NCBI GenBank assembly: GCA_004835665.1
Contig: RBKR01000011.1
Coordinates: forward strand, 186,001 to 250,000
DNA length: 64,000 nt
Source of the DNA: Phoma sp. XZ068
Taxonomy: Eukaryota; Ascomycota; Dothideomycetes; Pleosporales; Didymellaceae
Reading direction: 5' to 3'
Part shown: one piece after another, positions 21,682 through 33,110 of the stretch
Numbering within the stretch: position 1 is the stretch's first letter
Layout: each line of letters opens with the position of its first letter
Notes under the pieces: model-generated
Seen by the model: the letters and a program-made list of their open reading frames with translations, nothing else
Told to the model about the DNA's origin: nothing
Database searches by the model: none
Made by a program: the position numbers and the translations under genes

Positions 21682-22897
21682 ATGTCGGGATACAAGGGAC
21701 CGCGAGGACCCAATGTGTCCCAGTACATTGCCAACCTGAACCAGCTGTCGCCACAATCCGACACCATTGCAGAGCCGCAACCCGTCGCCGAGGACTTCTC
21801 CGCGTTCCTGAACACCGACTTCTTCGACATCAACGGCGGTACCAACGTCGATCTCAACTCGCCCATTGACTTTGGTGTCGACTTCGACATCAAGCCCTCA
21901 ACCCAGGCCACAGCCGAGAGTACTCCGAGGCACAGCATCAGCGCCAGCGCAAAGCCCAACATGGACTTCAACCTGAATGGTACGTTTACATTTTGCTAGA
22001 CGCGCTTGTCGCTCTGTTACTCCATTTCGCATCCTATTTTCTCCGTCGTCGTCCATCACAAAGGCTAGAAGTTGTTCACTTCGTGCTGGCCAATCACATG
22101 TGCAGCCTGGTCACGCACCCCACCGCCATGTGCAGCATCACCCCCACCCAGCATTACCCCAACCACTCACAGCGCGAGGGACAGCTGCAGCCCTGCGCTG
22201 AGCTTAACGTCCCCTCCAAGCACGCAATTACCCAGCGTGAGCAGCGAACCTCACGACTCATGTCTTGACCTCTGCACTTCTCCGCATTCTCTTGTTACAC
22301 CATCCTGCACATCCTCAATCGTCTCACGACACAGCCATGGCTGACTTCGACTTCTTTACAGGCGACTTCCAGTTCACAGACTTCTCCAACTTCAACACGG
22401 CACCCATCCTCGACACCTCCATGCCCAGTCTGTCGCAGCCTCAGCACCCCAACTACCCCCTCCCGACCACATACGCACCGCAACCTAATGCTATCTCGCC
22501 CATCAACTATGATGATTCGGCCTCCAAGAAGCGCAAGTCGGATGACATGTCAGTCGGCACACCGATTCAGCACCTGGACGAGCACGCGCGCGTTGCAGCC
22601 GAGGAGGACAAGCGCCGCCGCAACACTGCCGCCTCCGCGCGCTTCCGCGTCAAGAAGAAGCAGCGCGAGCAAGCCCTCGAGAAGACCGCCAAGGACATGA
22701 GCGACCGCGTGCAGCAACTGGAGGCCCGCATCGGGCAGCTCGAGACCGAGAACGCATGGCTCAAGGGCCTGATCACCGAGAAGAGCGCGGGCAAGAGCTC
22801 GTCGTCCGATCTCAAGGCGATGCTGAACAAGCACGAGGAGCAAAAGGCCGGGCGGAGTAGCCCCGCGCACACCGAGGGCGTAGGCACCAAGGCGTAG
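21682..22897 (+). CDS. metR: bZIP transcription factor of the MetR/CYS3 sulfur-regulator type
   Basis: Exons 21682-21979 and 22362-22897 give 277 aa. The N-terminus carries the NVSQYIANLN motif seen in MetR-type factors and Phe/Asp-rich activation segments. The basic region (EEDKRRRNTAASARFRVKKK) and the zipper (QREQALEKTAKDMSDRVQQL, ending LETENAWLKGLI) closely match Neurospora CYS-3 and Aspergillus MetR. These activate sulfate uptake and assimilation genes under sulfur limitation. The intron is 382 nt, long for this window, with donor GTACGT and acceptor TTTACAG (phase 1). An in-frame ATG lies inside its 3' end at 22337 and would give a shorter 187-aa form starting MADFDFFTG. The family identification is strong; the sulfur role is inferred by similarity. 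Confidence 0.87.
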
Positions 22898-24826
22898 AAT
22901 CGAAGGCCGAAGCCAAAAGTGTGATTAGACCACTGTTTTCATGTTTTTACGTTCTCATATTTTTTCAATACCCCAGTCCTGGACTACTGAGGGTCCGCTG
23001 ATGATTTGGACGAAGGGTTGGTAGGAATGGATGGGTGGGATGGTGATGGTGACGGTACACGAAGCGACGAGTAACAGCAATTGCGATACCTTTTTGATTT
23101 GTTCAACATAATTCAAGAATAACCCTCTTCCTCCACATCAACCCACCTCTCTCTCCATCTCTCTAAGTCTTTCCATCCCCGTTGTTCACTCATTCATCCT
23201 CAGACCCTCACAACGCCCGTGCGGCTACCCGCGGATTCCACACCACTCACGACATTCGAAAAGAAAATGACGCTATCCACCACCCGCCGAACGCAGCACT
23301 CCCAACCACTCTACGCGCTCTAGGCACCCTGGCTTGCCCTGCTTTGCACTGGCCTCGCATTCAATTACCTAACACTCCCTCCCGCTGCACCCTCCCGAGA
23401 ACACCCTGCAGACGCACGCATCCCACGTAGAGCCTCTTCGGGTGCTAACCTGCTTGTGTGGACCCTGCATTTTGCGAGGCCGGGATCGGCGGCTGCTACG
23501 GCGGTAGCTGCGCGGCGGATATGGGCGTTGTCGGGTGAGGGAGTGGACATGTGATTGCGGTACGCGCTCGAGTTTGTGGCGGGTGCCGCGGTTTTGTGTG
23601 GAGGGGGTGGTGCGACGGCTGCTGGAGATTAGTCAGGGTGTTGGAGTGTCGCGTGTGTTTTTGAATGGTTGGGTAGCACGTTGGGAGTGTGTGGTTGAGT
23701 GTTTGTGATGGTGAGGGTGAAAGTATTGGGTTCGCGTCAGTGCAGTGTGTCTTGATGTATATCACACTTCGGTACGAAAGGCGAGCACGTCAGAGATGAT
23801 ACGAGATTAAATCGCAGAGTGAGTAGTTAGGCCACTTTCCGCAGATTTTCTCGTTAGAGGGGTGCTTCGAGATAGTCGTTCACCTCTAGAGTGATCGCAT
23901 CTACACCAATCCCATCAGTACGCCGACACCACGTTCACAGTTATTCTATCCTCATTGCAACGACCATTTTTGTAGAGCTACGTCTCCTCCTCTGTTCGGC
24001 CCTGCGAGCATCACATACTTGGTCTGCAAGATGCCATGATATCTTCCATCAAACAAGTAACGCATATCGGTGCCAACGCCATCAACGAACCCCACTGTCC
24101 ACGCTTCCTCAAGTAAACTTTTCCCCATGCTACATACATCTCGGGTTAAGTATATCTCGTCGCATATCAGTGATGATGTGAAGTATAATGTAAGTATATC
24201 TGAGTACCAAGTAGACCTACGAACCTCCTGAGTAGTTTTGGTGAGACTGCTGATATCCTTCTTGAGTACCTCAGTGGTGAGCAGGGTCTGCGAACTTGGC
24301 GCTGAAGATGGTCATATCCGGGGAGTATCCAGTAGTGCTGATGATGGGTGTTGTAGATAGAGAATGGTGATGACGTCAATAGGTAGCCACAATGTCTCAC
24401 TGTTGTTGGCGTGTAAGTGTTGTCGAAGCTGCAAGTGTAAGCTGAAGACATAGTGGAGGTATCCAGTGTTGCGTGCTCCACATCGTGGTATACATCGTAG
24501 ATGTGCGAACCTCAGCTGGTGGTGTAGGCTTCCTGCAGATGCGTGGGCGGAACCAGCGGGTAACCAGTGCACTCAAGTTATGTTTGAAACGGATGTATGA
24601 ATTCGCTGGCTTATGAACATGCTACCAAACGCCTTTGTACAGATTGTTCAACCCCAGTTGCACGACGGACACTCTTCATGTACGTATACAGGAGATCATT
24701 CTGCTCCTCGCCGGATCCTGCAATCCCAAAATGCGCACTAATACTCAACTCACTGCTCATGTCTGAGCTGTGAGGTCGGCCTCCCAGGACACCCCCAACT
24801 CTGTCACCGTCATTGCTCGCAACACC
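22898..24826. other. Intergenic, 1.93 kb, between convergent genes
   Basis: This lies between the 3' end of the bZIP gene and the 3' end of the Tctex1 gene (minus). It has strand-asymmetric composition: C-rich about 23150-23430 and G-rich 23550-23740. No frame has a recognisable domain. No tRNA or structured RNA was identified. Confidence 0.45.
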
Positions 24827-25562
24827 CTATATGGCGATCCAGGTGATTGTGATGACGATGTCCATGCCCTTCTTCTCGGCAGCCTCCCACTTGTAGCTGT
24901 AGGTCCCGTCCTTCTCGTTGTTCCAGTAGGCGCCGACTGCGCTGTGCATACCGCGGCGGCCGTGCTTCTCCGGTTCTGAGGGAGAGCCAATGTGCTGGAT
25001 GACGGTGCTGTTGGCAATGTACTTGTAGGCGGGCTGAGTGGGTTCGGCACCCTCGGTCTTTACTGATGTGGCGTCGATGAGGGATTTGAGGATGTTTTGC
25101 TGGCGATTGTGTTAGCCGCTGAGCCGCAACAGTGTCGTGGCAAATGGCAGTAATGAAGAAATCAGAGTTGCGACAAGCGCTGTGGTTTTGTATTCAGATG
25201 GCGGGGTCTTAAGCCGCTTCATTAACACGGACCAAATTTTCTCATCATGTAGGAAGGTGGGGTGGTGATGCAGCATAAACAAAAGCAAAGTGTTCGATGC
25301 TCGCGTGCGCTGTGTGACGGACGAGTGGCTTACGATGATGGCAGTGTTCCAGTCGGCGACCTTGGAGTGGTCGTAGAGCTCTGCTGTGCCGATGGCCTGT
25401 TCGCAGGCCTGTCGATGAGGTTAGTTGTGATTTTGGTATCGACGCCTGGAGGAACTCACGGTGCTGGCGATCTGCTGGAGCTGCTCGGTGGGAAGCGGTG
25501 TAGAGGCCTGTTGCTGTCAAAACTTCGTCCAGGAGATAGGCAGATGGAGTACTAACGGCCAT
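24827..25562 (-). CDS. Dynein light chain, Tctex1 type (DYNLT)
   Basis: Four exons, 25562-25557, 25507-25460, 25408-25334 and 25099-24827, give 133 aa. Exon 1 contributes only Met-Ala (6 nt). Landmarks are ACEQAIGTAELYDHSKVADW, then the NILKSLIDAT helix, KYIANSTVIQHIG, GMHSAVGAYWNNEKDGTYSY, and the conserved C-terminal strand MDIVITITWIAI. Together they are the Tctex1 fold that dimerises and binds dynein intermediate chain. In fungi it acts with cytoplasmic dynein in nuclear and vesicle transport. All joins are phase 0 and each restores conserved sequence. The last intron (234 nt) is longer than the others. The gene diverges from VTC1. Confidence 0.88.
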
Positions 25563-26015
25563 TGTGTGTGTGTGTATGTGTGTGTATAACAGATGTGATA
25601 AGAGACTTGAAGATGTATTCAGATGCGGATGTGTGGCTGCTGTCGATAACGATTGCAGGCAAGCGTGTGTTGTCGTGAATGTTTGTTACGCCGTTAGCGT
25701 CGTTGCGCCGTCGTCCAGGCCCGTTTTGGCCGCGCGCAGACGCAGACAGGACTCTTGTCACGTGGGGTCGCTGATTGGTCGCAGGCGCATCGCAGGCCCA
25801 GGGCGTCGAGTGGATCGCCATTCCCACTGCAGGGCATAGCAGGAGCTTGAATCCTGCGCAAAGCTTTCCTCTCCAACAATCCTTGCGCCGCTGAGAAAGA
25901 CGAGACTGCAGCCGTGTGCAACAGGAAGAAGTGCGTTGCCGCCAATTGCCCAGCACAACATCCGCGCCGTCACCTAGAGCGCCCGTCAACAGCAGTGGGG
26001 CTGCACAACGTCGTC
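25563..26015. promoter_or_regulatory. Divergent promoter, Tctex1 / VTC1, with a TG-rich simple repeat
   Basis: 453 bp lie between starts at 25562 (minus) and 26016 (plus). Immediately outside the Tctex1 ATG, at 25564-25588, is a short TGTGTG..TATGTGTGTGTATA repeat, that is, a CA repeat in the Tctex1 leader. The rest has no supported frame. Confidence 0.45.
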
Positions 26016-26450
26016 ATGTCTAGCCAACCTCTCCTCCAAACTGCCCCGGGTACGTCCCGTCCTCGAACCTACCCCTCGCACTGCTGATTATGTCTAGGCA
26101 AGCGCATCGCCCTTCCCACCCGCGTCGAGCCCAAGGTCTTCTTCGCCAACGAGCGTACCTTCCTCTCATGGCTCAACTTCACCGTCATCCTCGGCGGTCT
26201 GGCCATTGGTCTCCTCAACTTCGGCGATAAGGTTGGAAAGATCAGCGCCGGCCTGTTCACTGCCGTTGCTATGATGGCCATGGTCTACGCCCTGTTTACA
26301 TTCCACTGGCGCGCAAAGAGCATAAGGATGAGGGGCCAGGGCGGTTTCGATGACAGGCTCGGTCCTACCATCCTCACACTGGCGCTATTCGCCGCCGTTG
26401 TTGTCAACTTCGTGCTGAGGTTGACCATGGGAGACAGCAAGAAGCATTGA
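26016..26450 (+). CDS. VTC1: Vacuolar transporter chaperone subunit 1
   Basis: Exons 26016-26049 and 26098-26450 give 128 aa, nearly the length of yeast Vtc1 (129 aa). The sequence follows the family throughout: MSSQPLLQTAPGKR, then IALPTRVEPKVFFANERTFL, three membrane helices (FTVILGGLAIGLLNFGD; AGLFTAVAMMAMVYALF; LTLALFAAVVVNFVLRL), and the loop DDRLGPTIL between the second and third. Vtc1 is the membrane-only subunit of the vacuolar polyphosphate polymerase complex, which makes polyphosphate from ATP and moves it into the vacuole. The intron is 48 nt, phase 1, restoring the PGKR junction. Confidence 0.95.
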
Positions 26451-26899
26451 AATTGCAACGCGCTGGATATTCATTTATCAAGAGGTGGGATGCAGCAAAG
26501 GCATTGGAAAGGACGCAGAATGATGTAGTCAGGAGTGGTATTGGAAGTGAATTGGAAGAATCGACGTATGATTGGATTGAAGCGCGCCGAATTAATGTCC
26601 AAATGAAGGGCCAGCCATGTTGTCTTGGATACTTGTTTGACGGTATTGCGGATCAGTATATTATTAGAACCACGCTGAAGGTGCGTTCGTAGGTTGTATT
26701 GACTAGCTGACAGAGAATCAAAATTATTATGCACTCGCTTCCCAGCCATGATGGCTGGCATGCAGTCCACGTGTAAAGAATCAGTATGTACGAGCAGACC
26801 GTAATGCAGGATCTTGGACGACTTCATTGTGACTATATTTGCCGGCCACTGTAGGGCATGCTCCTTTTATATACAACCATCCCGAAGGAGTAGTTCTAC
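26451..26899. other. Intergenic, 449 bp, convergent
   Basis: 3' flanks of VTC1 (plus) and the MFS transporter (minus). Frames at 26447-26692 (plus) and 26471-26827 (minus) overlap and look like chance. No other feature. Confidence 0.45.
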
Positions 26900-28378
26900 T
26901 CAAACTCTCTTGGCCATCTTCTTGGCCATATTCAGCCTCGCCAGAAGCGCAAACATACTCGAAACCAATGCCACTCCTCCAGCATAGAAGATAGCAGGAC
27001 GATATACGTTGATGTTTCCTTGTCCCGCCCTCTCTTGTCCTCCTGAAGCCTGCAAGATATAACCTGCAACAGGCGCACCTAGAAGGTATCCAAACGACCA
27101 TCCAGTGATGGACATACTCATCGCCACAGCTGCTCGTCCAGGACCGAAAATGCTGGCAACAACTGTAGGGAAGACGGTAAAGTAAGCGCCATTGGCTACA
27201 CCGTTGAGGATGGCGAAGGCAAGCAGCGGTCCCAGAGTATTTGACACTGGCCAGATTGCCAGCATACTGACTGCGTTTAGCACCATAGTAATGACGAAGG
27301 TATTTATGGGTCCGATCTTGTCGCACAGAGGACCTCCAGCAAAGCGGCCAAGTGCATTGCAAGCATTGAACGCCGCTACCAAACCAGCGCCCGTCGTTGA
27401 CGACAGACCGAGTGACTGTGCGAAGAGAGGCAGATAGTATGGCGGCACGAACAAGGCAAATGTCCCGATCGCACCCGCCGCAAACATAGCTGTGAACGGC
27501 ACGCTGCGAAACATCGTCAAATCGACAAAAGGCGCCTTTCTCACCGATGCGATTCGATCCTTCATGAACCAAGCAGCTGGCAACCCCATACCCACTGTCA
27601 GCAGCCCCTGGATGCGGAACGTCCACGCAATACCCACGCGCTGGACCATCTTTTCAAGCGCAATCGCCATGACCGTTCCACCAATGCCGCCGCCCAGCTT
27701 TACAAGCCCATTTGCCAGTCCGAGACGCCCGGAGAAGTACTGCACTGGCAGCTGATTCGTGATAGTATACACAGCGTTCATACCCACGCCCGCAAGTAGT
27801 CCAATAGTGCCAAAAAGACCAGCGACATTCGACGTACATGATCCAGCAGCGATAAGACCAAGTCCCATCATCGTGATCCCCGTCATAGCCGTGATCCTGC
27901 TTCCAAAGCGCTGGCCCAGTTTCGTAGCCAGGATACCGAACGCTACTCCACAGCAGAGATTCAGCGAGCCGATGAATGACACCGTGGAGGTGGGTACGTC
28001 GGAGAGCGTGCTGTTGAGGAGTGCGGATTGTAGGATACCCCAGCAGTTGATCATCCCGTTTATCCAGAATGTTACGGTGAAGCAGGCGAGGACGATGGCC
28101 CAGCCGTAGCCGCCATCAGGGATGGCTGTTGTGCTGAAAGCACCTGGAGCGCTTGGGGTGATGGATGTGGGCGTCGGTGAGCGAGGTGGAGTTTGGGTCT
28201 CTTCGTCTGAGGCGGAATGACGTCGCGACTGATAGTGTGTGAGATCTAATTCGGAGATTGCGGTCGAGTTGGGAAAAGAGGAGAGGTCCATTATTGAAGT
28301 GTTCTTGGAGGTGGCATTGGAGTTGGGGAAGTAACAGAGTTCCAGCTCTGGTTGCTGGAGCTGAGTAGTTGTCGACAT
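26900..28378 (-). CDS. MFS transporter, monocarboxylate-porter (MCT) type
   Basis: A single frame of 492 aa. The N-terminal 80 residues are hydrophilic (Ser/Thr/Pro-rich, cytosolic). The diagnostic MCT motif DGGYGWAIVLACF then opens the first of twelve predicted membrane helices. Between the two six-helix halves lies a loop with MKDRIASVRKAPFVDLTMF. The second-half signature GRFAGGPLCDKIGPIN is visible. The relatives are fungal MCH/monocarboxylate-permease-like proteins whose substrates are often unknown; yeast Mch members do not carry classical monocarboxylates, and Mch5 carries riboflavin. The substrate cannot be read from sequence. It is divergent from the homeobox gene over 605 bp. Confidence 0.88.
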   Translation of the reverse strand: MSTTTQLQQPELELCYFPNSNATSKNTSIMDLSSFPNSTAISELDLTHYQSRRHSASDEETQTPPRSPTPTSITPSAPGAFSTTAIPDGGYGWAIVLACFTVTFWINGMINCWGILQSALLNSTLSDVPTSTVSFIGSLNLCCGVAFGILATKLGQRFGSRITAMTGITMMGLGLIAAGSCTSNVAGLFGTIGLLAGVGMNAVYTITNQLPVQYFSGRLGLANGLVKLGGGIGGTVMAIALEKMVQRVGIAWTFRIQGLLTVGMGLPAAWFMKDRIASVRKAPFVDLTMFRSVPFTAMFAAGAIGTFALFVPPYYLPLFAQSLGLSSTTGAGLVAAFNACNALGRFAGGPLCDKIGPINTFVITMVLNAVSMLAIWPVSNTLGPLLAFAILNGVANGAYFTVFPTVVASIFGPGRAAVAMSMSITGWSFGYLLGAPVAGYILQASGGQERAGQGNINVYRPAIFYAGGVALVSSMFALLARLNMAKKMAKRV

Positions 28379-28983
28379 GTCGACGTTTCCAGCGTTTCTG
28401 GTACCAAAAGTTTGCTCGATTGAGGAGGTTTACTTCAATTTGCACTGCTGCTCGTGCAGTTGTTACTGGGGTGCTCGATGTTCAATGCTTGTAGTGAGCA
28501 TTCAAGGATGGGCTTTGTTCCTCCTATAAGTGAACACTTGAAGGCAAAGCATACTGGAAGACGCGGAAGTCTCTTCAAAGGCACTGACCGCATGATGGGT
28601 CATCTTGACCTGCTGCGTAGTGAAATTCTATATGGGACGTCACTGAACTGCAGGCGCATGGAAATGCACCAATGAGGTTGGTTCTAGCAAGAGGCTGAGA
28701 TGGATCAAGACTTATCCATTGCATTCGCCAATGTTCCTCCAGCAAAATTTGTGGGCAAACACGCCCTGTTCGAGTTTGCAACACGCCTTGTGCTGGTCGT
28801 TGACAATTTTGCGCCCTGCTTGTCGAGAAAGCAGCCAATCGGAGTTCGAGTGCACTTGCCCTCACTGCGTCTAGACTACGGGTGTGGTTAGCGCTTTCCC
28901 CACCCCGAACCTACAGTGTCTGTGACTTACACAAGTAATCTCTCCATGTTATCGTTATCAGCGCATACACTCGGTTCAACAAC
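28379..28983. promoter_or_regulatory. Divergent intergenic region, MFS transporter / homeobox protein
   Basis: 605 bp lie between starts at 28378 (minus) and 28984 (plus). The frames at 28575-28865 (minus) and 28454-28675 (plus) are unsupported. Probably promoter and leaders. Confidence 0.4.
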
Positions 28984-31597
28984 ATGGATACAACCGCTGA
29001 TGCCGAGTGGAATGCTCTCTTCGATTTCCCTTCAGACAGCGCATCCTTTGACTTCACAAGCTTGGACGCACTACCAGATAGCGACGGATTTGATTCACCT
29101 CTGCCATGTCTCTCTGGACAATCGACGCCTGGTGATGGTCAGCATGGCCCAACGCTCGAAGATGGACTCCAAAACCTCCTAGACGACACACCACCAGCAG
29201 AATTGACAACGAATGCAGCATCAATGCCAAAGAGCGGCGGACGCTTCTCAAAAGAAGTGGTCCGGATGCTGAGAAGCTGGCTCACTGCTCATAAGGCACG
29301 GCCATACCCATCAAGCGAGGAGATGGAGATGCTTCAGCAACGTACTGGCTTGAACAAGACCCAAATTGCGAATTGGTTCGCCAACGCCCGAAGGCGCAGC
29401 AAACTCCTGAGGCCCCCGTCTCCACACCCTTCGCCTGATATCTCGAGTAGACCGGTAGGAATCGCTCCCAGGCCAGACACCCCAGCTCCAATGCAAATGC
29501 GTAGTCTGCGCGCCATGAACCCAATGGAAAGATGGCAATCTTCGCCACCGGAACATGAGCCGGCTGCCGCCTCAGCTATCGCTCGTGCAGTTGAGTCAAA
29601 TGGTGGTGTACCATTGAGTACGTCATCTTCATTTATTTAGATATATATATTGAGCCACTGACAGCCCTTTCAGTTGACAGTAGTCATTATGCCTTTGACT
29701 ACAGAGACAATACCACGCAGTCTTGGTACCACACATCGTCAGCTAGCAGTGCTGGCACTTCAGCCTCCAGCGAATTCTCTGCAGCTTCCAAACACTCCAC
29801 TCCGTCAAAACCTGCCGAGCCTGTAGCCTACTCTCGCCCGCTTCGGAAGCGACGACTCAACAAACACCGTGCGCGCGTTCGGCGGACATCTTTGATCGCA
29901 TCTTTACTACCCTACCAATGTACCTTTTGCACAGAAGATTTCAAGACTAAGCACGACTGGCAACGCCACGAGAAATCACTGCATCTTCCCATAGAGCAAT
30001 GGGTATGTACTCTGCATGGCCCTCGAGCTTTGAAACTGGACACCGGATGTATGTGCTGCGCATTCTGCGGTGAGCCCGAGCCGGACGATGCTCATCTCGA
30101 AACCCATAACTACCAACCTTGTCACGAGCGTACACTGGAGGAGCGCACATTCAACCGCAAAGACCACTTGAATCAGCACCTGCAGCTAGTTCACAATGTG
30201 AAATTTGACAAGTGGTCAATGAGCTCGTGGAAAATACCAATGTCCACCATAAAGACTCGGTGTGGTTTCTGTGGAATCAAAATGGAGACTTGGGAGGAAC
30301 GCGTCGACCACCTTGCAGGGCACTACAAACAGGGACTAACGATGGCGAGCTGGCAAGGTGATTGGGGCTTGGATGATCGGCATTTAAGACTTCTTGAGAA
30401 CGCGATTCCGCCATGTAAGTTCTTCGTCAAATCTTTGCAATGGGTGTTGACAGCCCAATTACAGATCTGATTGATTACGAACGAAGTACGCCTGCTCCGT
30501 TTGGTGCAAGCCAAACCCCATATGGGTCCCCTACTACAGCGTATGAGTTGATAAAAATCGAATTGGATCACTCTATGCAGACGCATTTCGACCTCTCTGG
30601 GAGGATGCCTGATAACTCCAGCATGCAACACGAAGCTTGTCGCATAATCTTCGCGGCCGAAGTTCTGTCCACGGAGCAGGACGCGCGACCTTCATCGTGG
30701 TTGCGCGACCTGATTATGTCGAGCGAACAGATCTCGAACGAAGCCAAGTTTGGCCCTCTACGTCTGCGTAATGAGTGTAGGTTTTCCACACTCAAGATCA
30801 ATGGCCGAGATAATATATTTGAGCTTTGTCCGCTTGAGGCCCAGCTGTGGACGTTTGTCAGAGCTAAAGAAGCGCTCAGTGTTGCTGTTACAGACGAGAA
30901 TCTCCAAGAAGAGGCAAGCAAGATTATTACTTACATGGAGCAGATCTCCAAGACACCATCGGATGTGTTTGCAAACTGGTTGATTAAGCTCATATACGGG
31001 AACACAGACTGGCTCCAAAGCTTCAAAGGACGTGCCTGCTCTACTCAAACTGGTCCTGCACCCAACCCAGGACCACGGGATCCCGGACCAAGCTTGGCTT
31101 ATCATTCCGCTCCCGTGTTACGCCCTCTTCCACTGCGAATGGAGAGGATTCCTCCGCCTTCAGAGACAAACTTGCCCAACGTTCACATAGACGAGGCGAC
31201 CTACGTCTTGGCCAGTGGACCCGAGACTCCGCAGGATGAAGCCAACTTGTTTCCCCCTGCACGGTCCAGAATGTTTATTAACAGTGCCAATTTCTTCTCT
31301 TGGCTTGTCCGCGATCTTGCTCGTTGGGCAGCAGCGACCATGTCGCCGAACAATCCAAACTGCCACATTCCAACCGATGAAGAACTTCAACACCAAGCCC
31401 GATGTATTGTATACGACGAGTAAGTTGCCTGCTTTCGGAATCTGCTGGAGGTGTTGCTAATCTCGCATAGCGATGACCCTTGGAACCAGACTGCAGCGGA
31501 CAACGCGCAATGGCTGCGACAGTTCAAACGAGACGTTGGTATCCTCGATGAGCCCAACGACCCCAATGAAGCAAACTTGAGTGGCTTATACATATGA
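28984..31597 (+). CDS. TALE homeodomain plus C2H2 zinc-finger transcription factor
   Basis: Exons 28984-29617, 29674-30414, 30465-31419 and 31471-31597 give 818 aa. An acidic N-terminus precedes the homeodomain at about 86-145: LRSWLTAHKARPYPSSEEM, then LNKTQIANWFANARRRSK. The PYP tripeptide between helices 1 and 2 marks the TALE/KN class, and WFANARR is the recognition helix. Around 296-430 are Cys/His fingers: CTFCTEDFKTKHDWQRHEKSLH, a CMCCAFCGE segment, a RKDHLNQHLQLVH segment and CGFCGIKM..HLAGHY. The C-terminal half is a long helical region without known domain. Fungal proteins with this order are known but poorly studied. One splice acceptor (30464) was set from frame continuity, so its position may be off by a base. 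Confidence 0.85.
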
Positions 31598-32621
31598 GAA
31601 CGCCTGACCGGGGTGTGTGCTCCAAATGGAATGATACGAGAAAAAGGCCAGGTATTGTCGTCGGCGGACTTGGCATCTATCACCCAAGGAACGTATCTCA
31701 ACCCCAGTCTTGGGGATTGACCTCAAGAACGGATCGACATGACGTTCTGCTTAGTCGCTCTGCGGAAGTCGTCGCGCAGAGAATGCCAGGAAATTTGATC
31801 GGGCCTTGTCAACGCGGGTGTCGGCTGAACATTTGCACAGCGCGACCCGCTAGATGATGTGTCTTCTCTATTGCGCCCGCGTACATGCTGCCGATCGGAG
31901 AAACCGAGAAACCCAAAGTCAGCCTTGGACTTTGCGAAGTGGAAATGCGGCTCAAACTGTCCCCACTACGTAACCACCAAGCCGCACTATCCCCAAAATG
32001 ACGCTAGCCGGAGATATCGGCACACCATCTTTCATCGTTCCGGTCACGAGACCTTCGCAATGCTTGTCAGCCCAGACCACTTGTGTCATACGTGCAGGAT
32101 ACGCTTCGTGGCCTCGCACCTCAGGTGTCCCCGGATTCGCTGTGGCTGCTGTGGCTAGTGCACGGGCTGCCGGATAGCCGCTTGAGGCGTAAGGCTCACC
32201 AGTTCATGTAGGGTTTAGTGGTCACATGTGCGACTGCCCTTGCACTGATAGGGCGTCATTGCTTCCCTAGGCTTGGTGTTGGGTCTACGAAAATGTAAGA
32301 ACTGGGTTAGAGGTCGATACCGGCGACCCACCTGGGAAGCTTGGGACGGGAATAAAGTCTTGACTGCGTGTGTGCGCAGGATAACACGGCTTGGCTATCT
32401 TGCAAGAAGTGGTACAGATGAACATATATACTTCGCTTGATCCCCGTGTAAGTTCCAGACCACAGCTTGAAGATCACCCCGATTGCGATCCCACCAAATC
32501 AATCGACGCAGAATACCGAACATCGTACAAACTACTACATCACCCCACACCACTTCAACCCAAGATAGTCGACCACACCTTCAGGTCGATATCATTTGAA
32601 CACAATCAATACACATTGTCG
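31598..32621. other. Intergenic, 1.02 kb
   Basis: Between the homeobox gene and the Ser-rich gene. The frame leading into the latter is open from 32391, but the part before 32622 lacks the composition of the downstream protein; it probably belongs to the leader. No RNA or mobile element was recognised. Confidence 0.4.
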
Positions 32622-33110
32622 ATGACAAACTCCAACCACTCTATCGACGCCCGAGACTTGTCTTCTCGCCTCAATCGCCTTGCGCAAAACGACACCTCAT
32701 CCACCCATGGCTCCATCTCCTATGACGCCAACAACATGTCTGGAAACCGAAGAGTCAACCGAACCACCTCCCTCGACTCACTCCCACGCTTCACGAAGTC
32801 TTCAACCATGTCCTCCACCTCAACAGGTTCGACCCAGTTCTCTGGCCTCCGCGGGTTCCCCAGCGCTGCCGTTCATCGCAAGGTTGTCGAGGTCAGCCCA
32901 GGCGAGTTCAGCATGCCGCGTGTGCCAAAGAGGTCAAGGAGGGGCACCAATGACAGCGCCCGCAGGTCGAGGAGCGAGGGAACGAAGAAGAAGGATAGCT
33001 TCGAAGCGCACGCGTATGGACGACACAGCAACCAGTGGTTGTTCAATGACTTCAGTATCACGGATGCTGTCAGGAAGGGATATGGCAAGGTGTTTGGAAA
33101 GGACAACTAA
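32622..33110 (+). CDS. Ser/Arg-rich protein of unknown function
   Basis: One frame of 162 aa from the ATG at 32622 (MTNSNHSIDARDLSSRLNRL). The middle is a run of Ser/Thr with many potential phosphosites (RTTSLDSLPRF, TSTGSTQFSG) and a basic patch (PKRSRRG..RRSRSEGTKKK). The C-terminal 35 residues (HSNQWLFNDFSITDAVRKGYGKVFG) look ordered and are probably the conserved part. The frame extends upstream to 32391 with further ATGs (32418), so a longer N-terminus cannot be excluded. I do not recognise a family. The conserved-looking tail and codon usage argue for a real gene. Confidence 0.6.
   Translation: MTNSNHSIDARDLSSRLNRLAQNDTSSTHGSISYDANNMSGNRRVNRTTSLDSLPRFTKSSTMSSTSTGSTQFSGLRGFPSAAVHRKVVEVSPGEFSMPRVPKRSRRGTNDSARRSRSEGTKKKDSFEAHAYGRHSNQWLFNDFSITDAVRKGYGKVFGKDN

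Noticed and set aside
23150..23765. C-rich then G-rich segments after the bZIP gene suggesting a gene
   Set aside because: Frames are low-complexity products of the skewed composition and contain no domain.
26781..27626. 281-codon minus-strand frame inside the MFS transporter
   Set aside because: It lies in another frame of the same strand fully overlapping the transporter, whose protein is clearly homologous to MCT carriers; it has no motif of its own.
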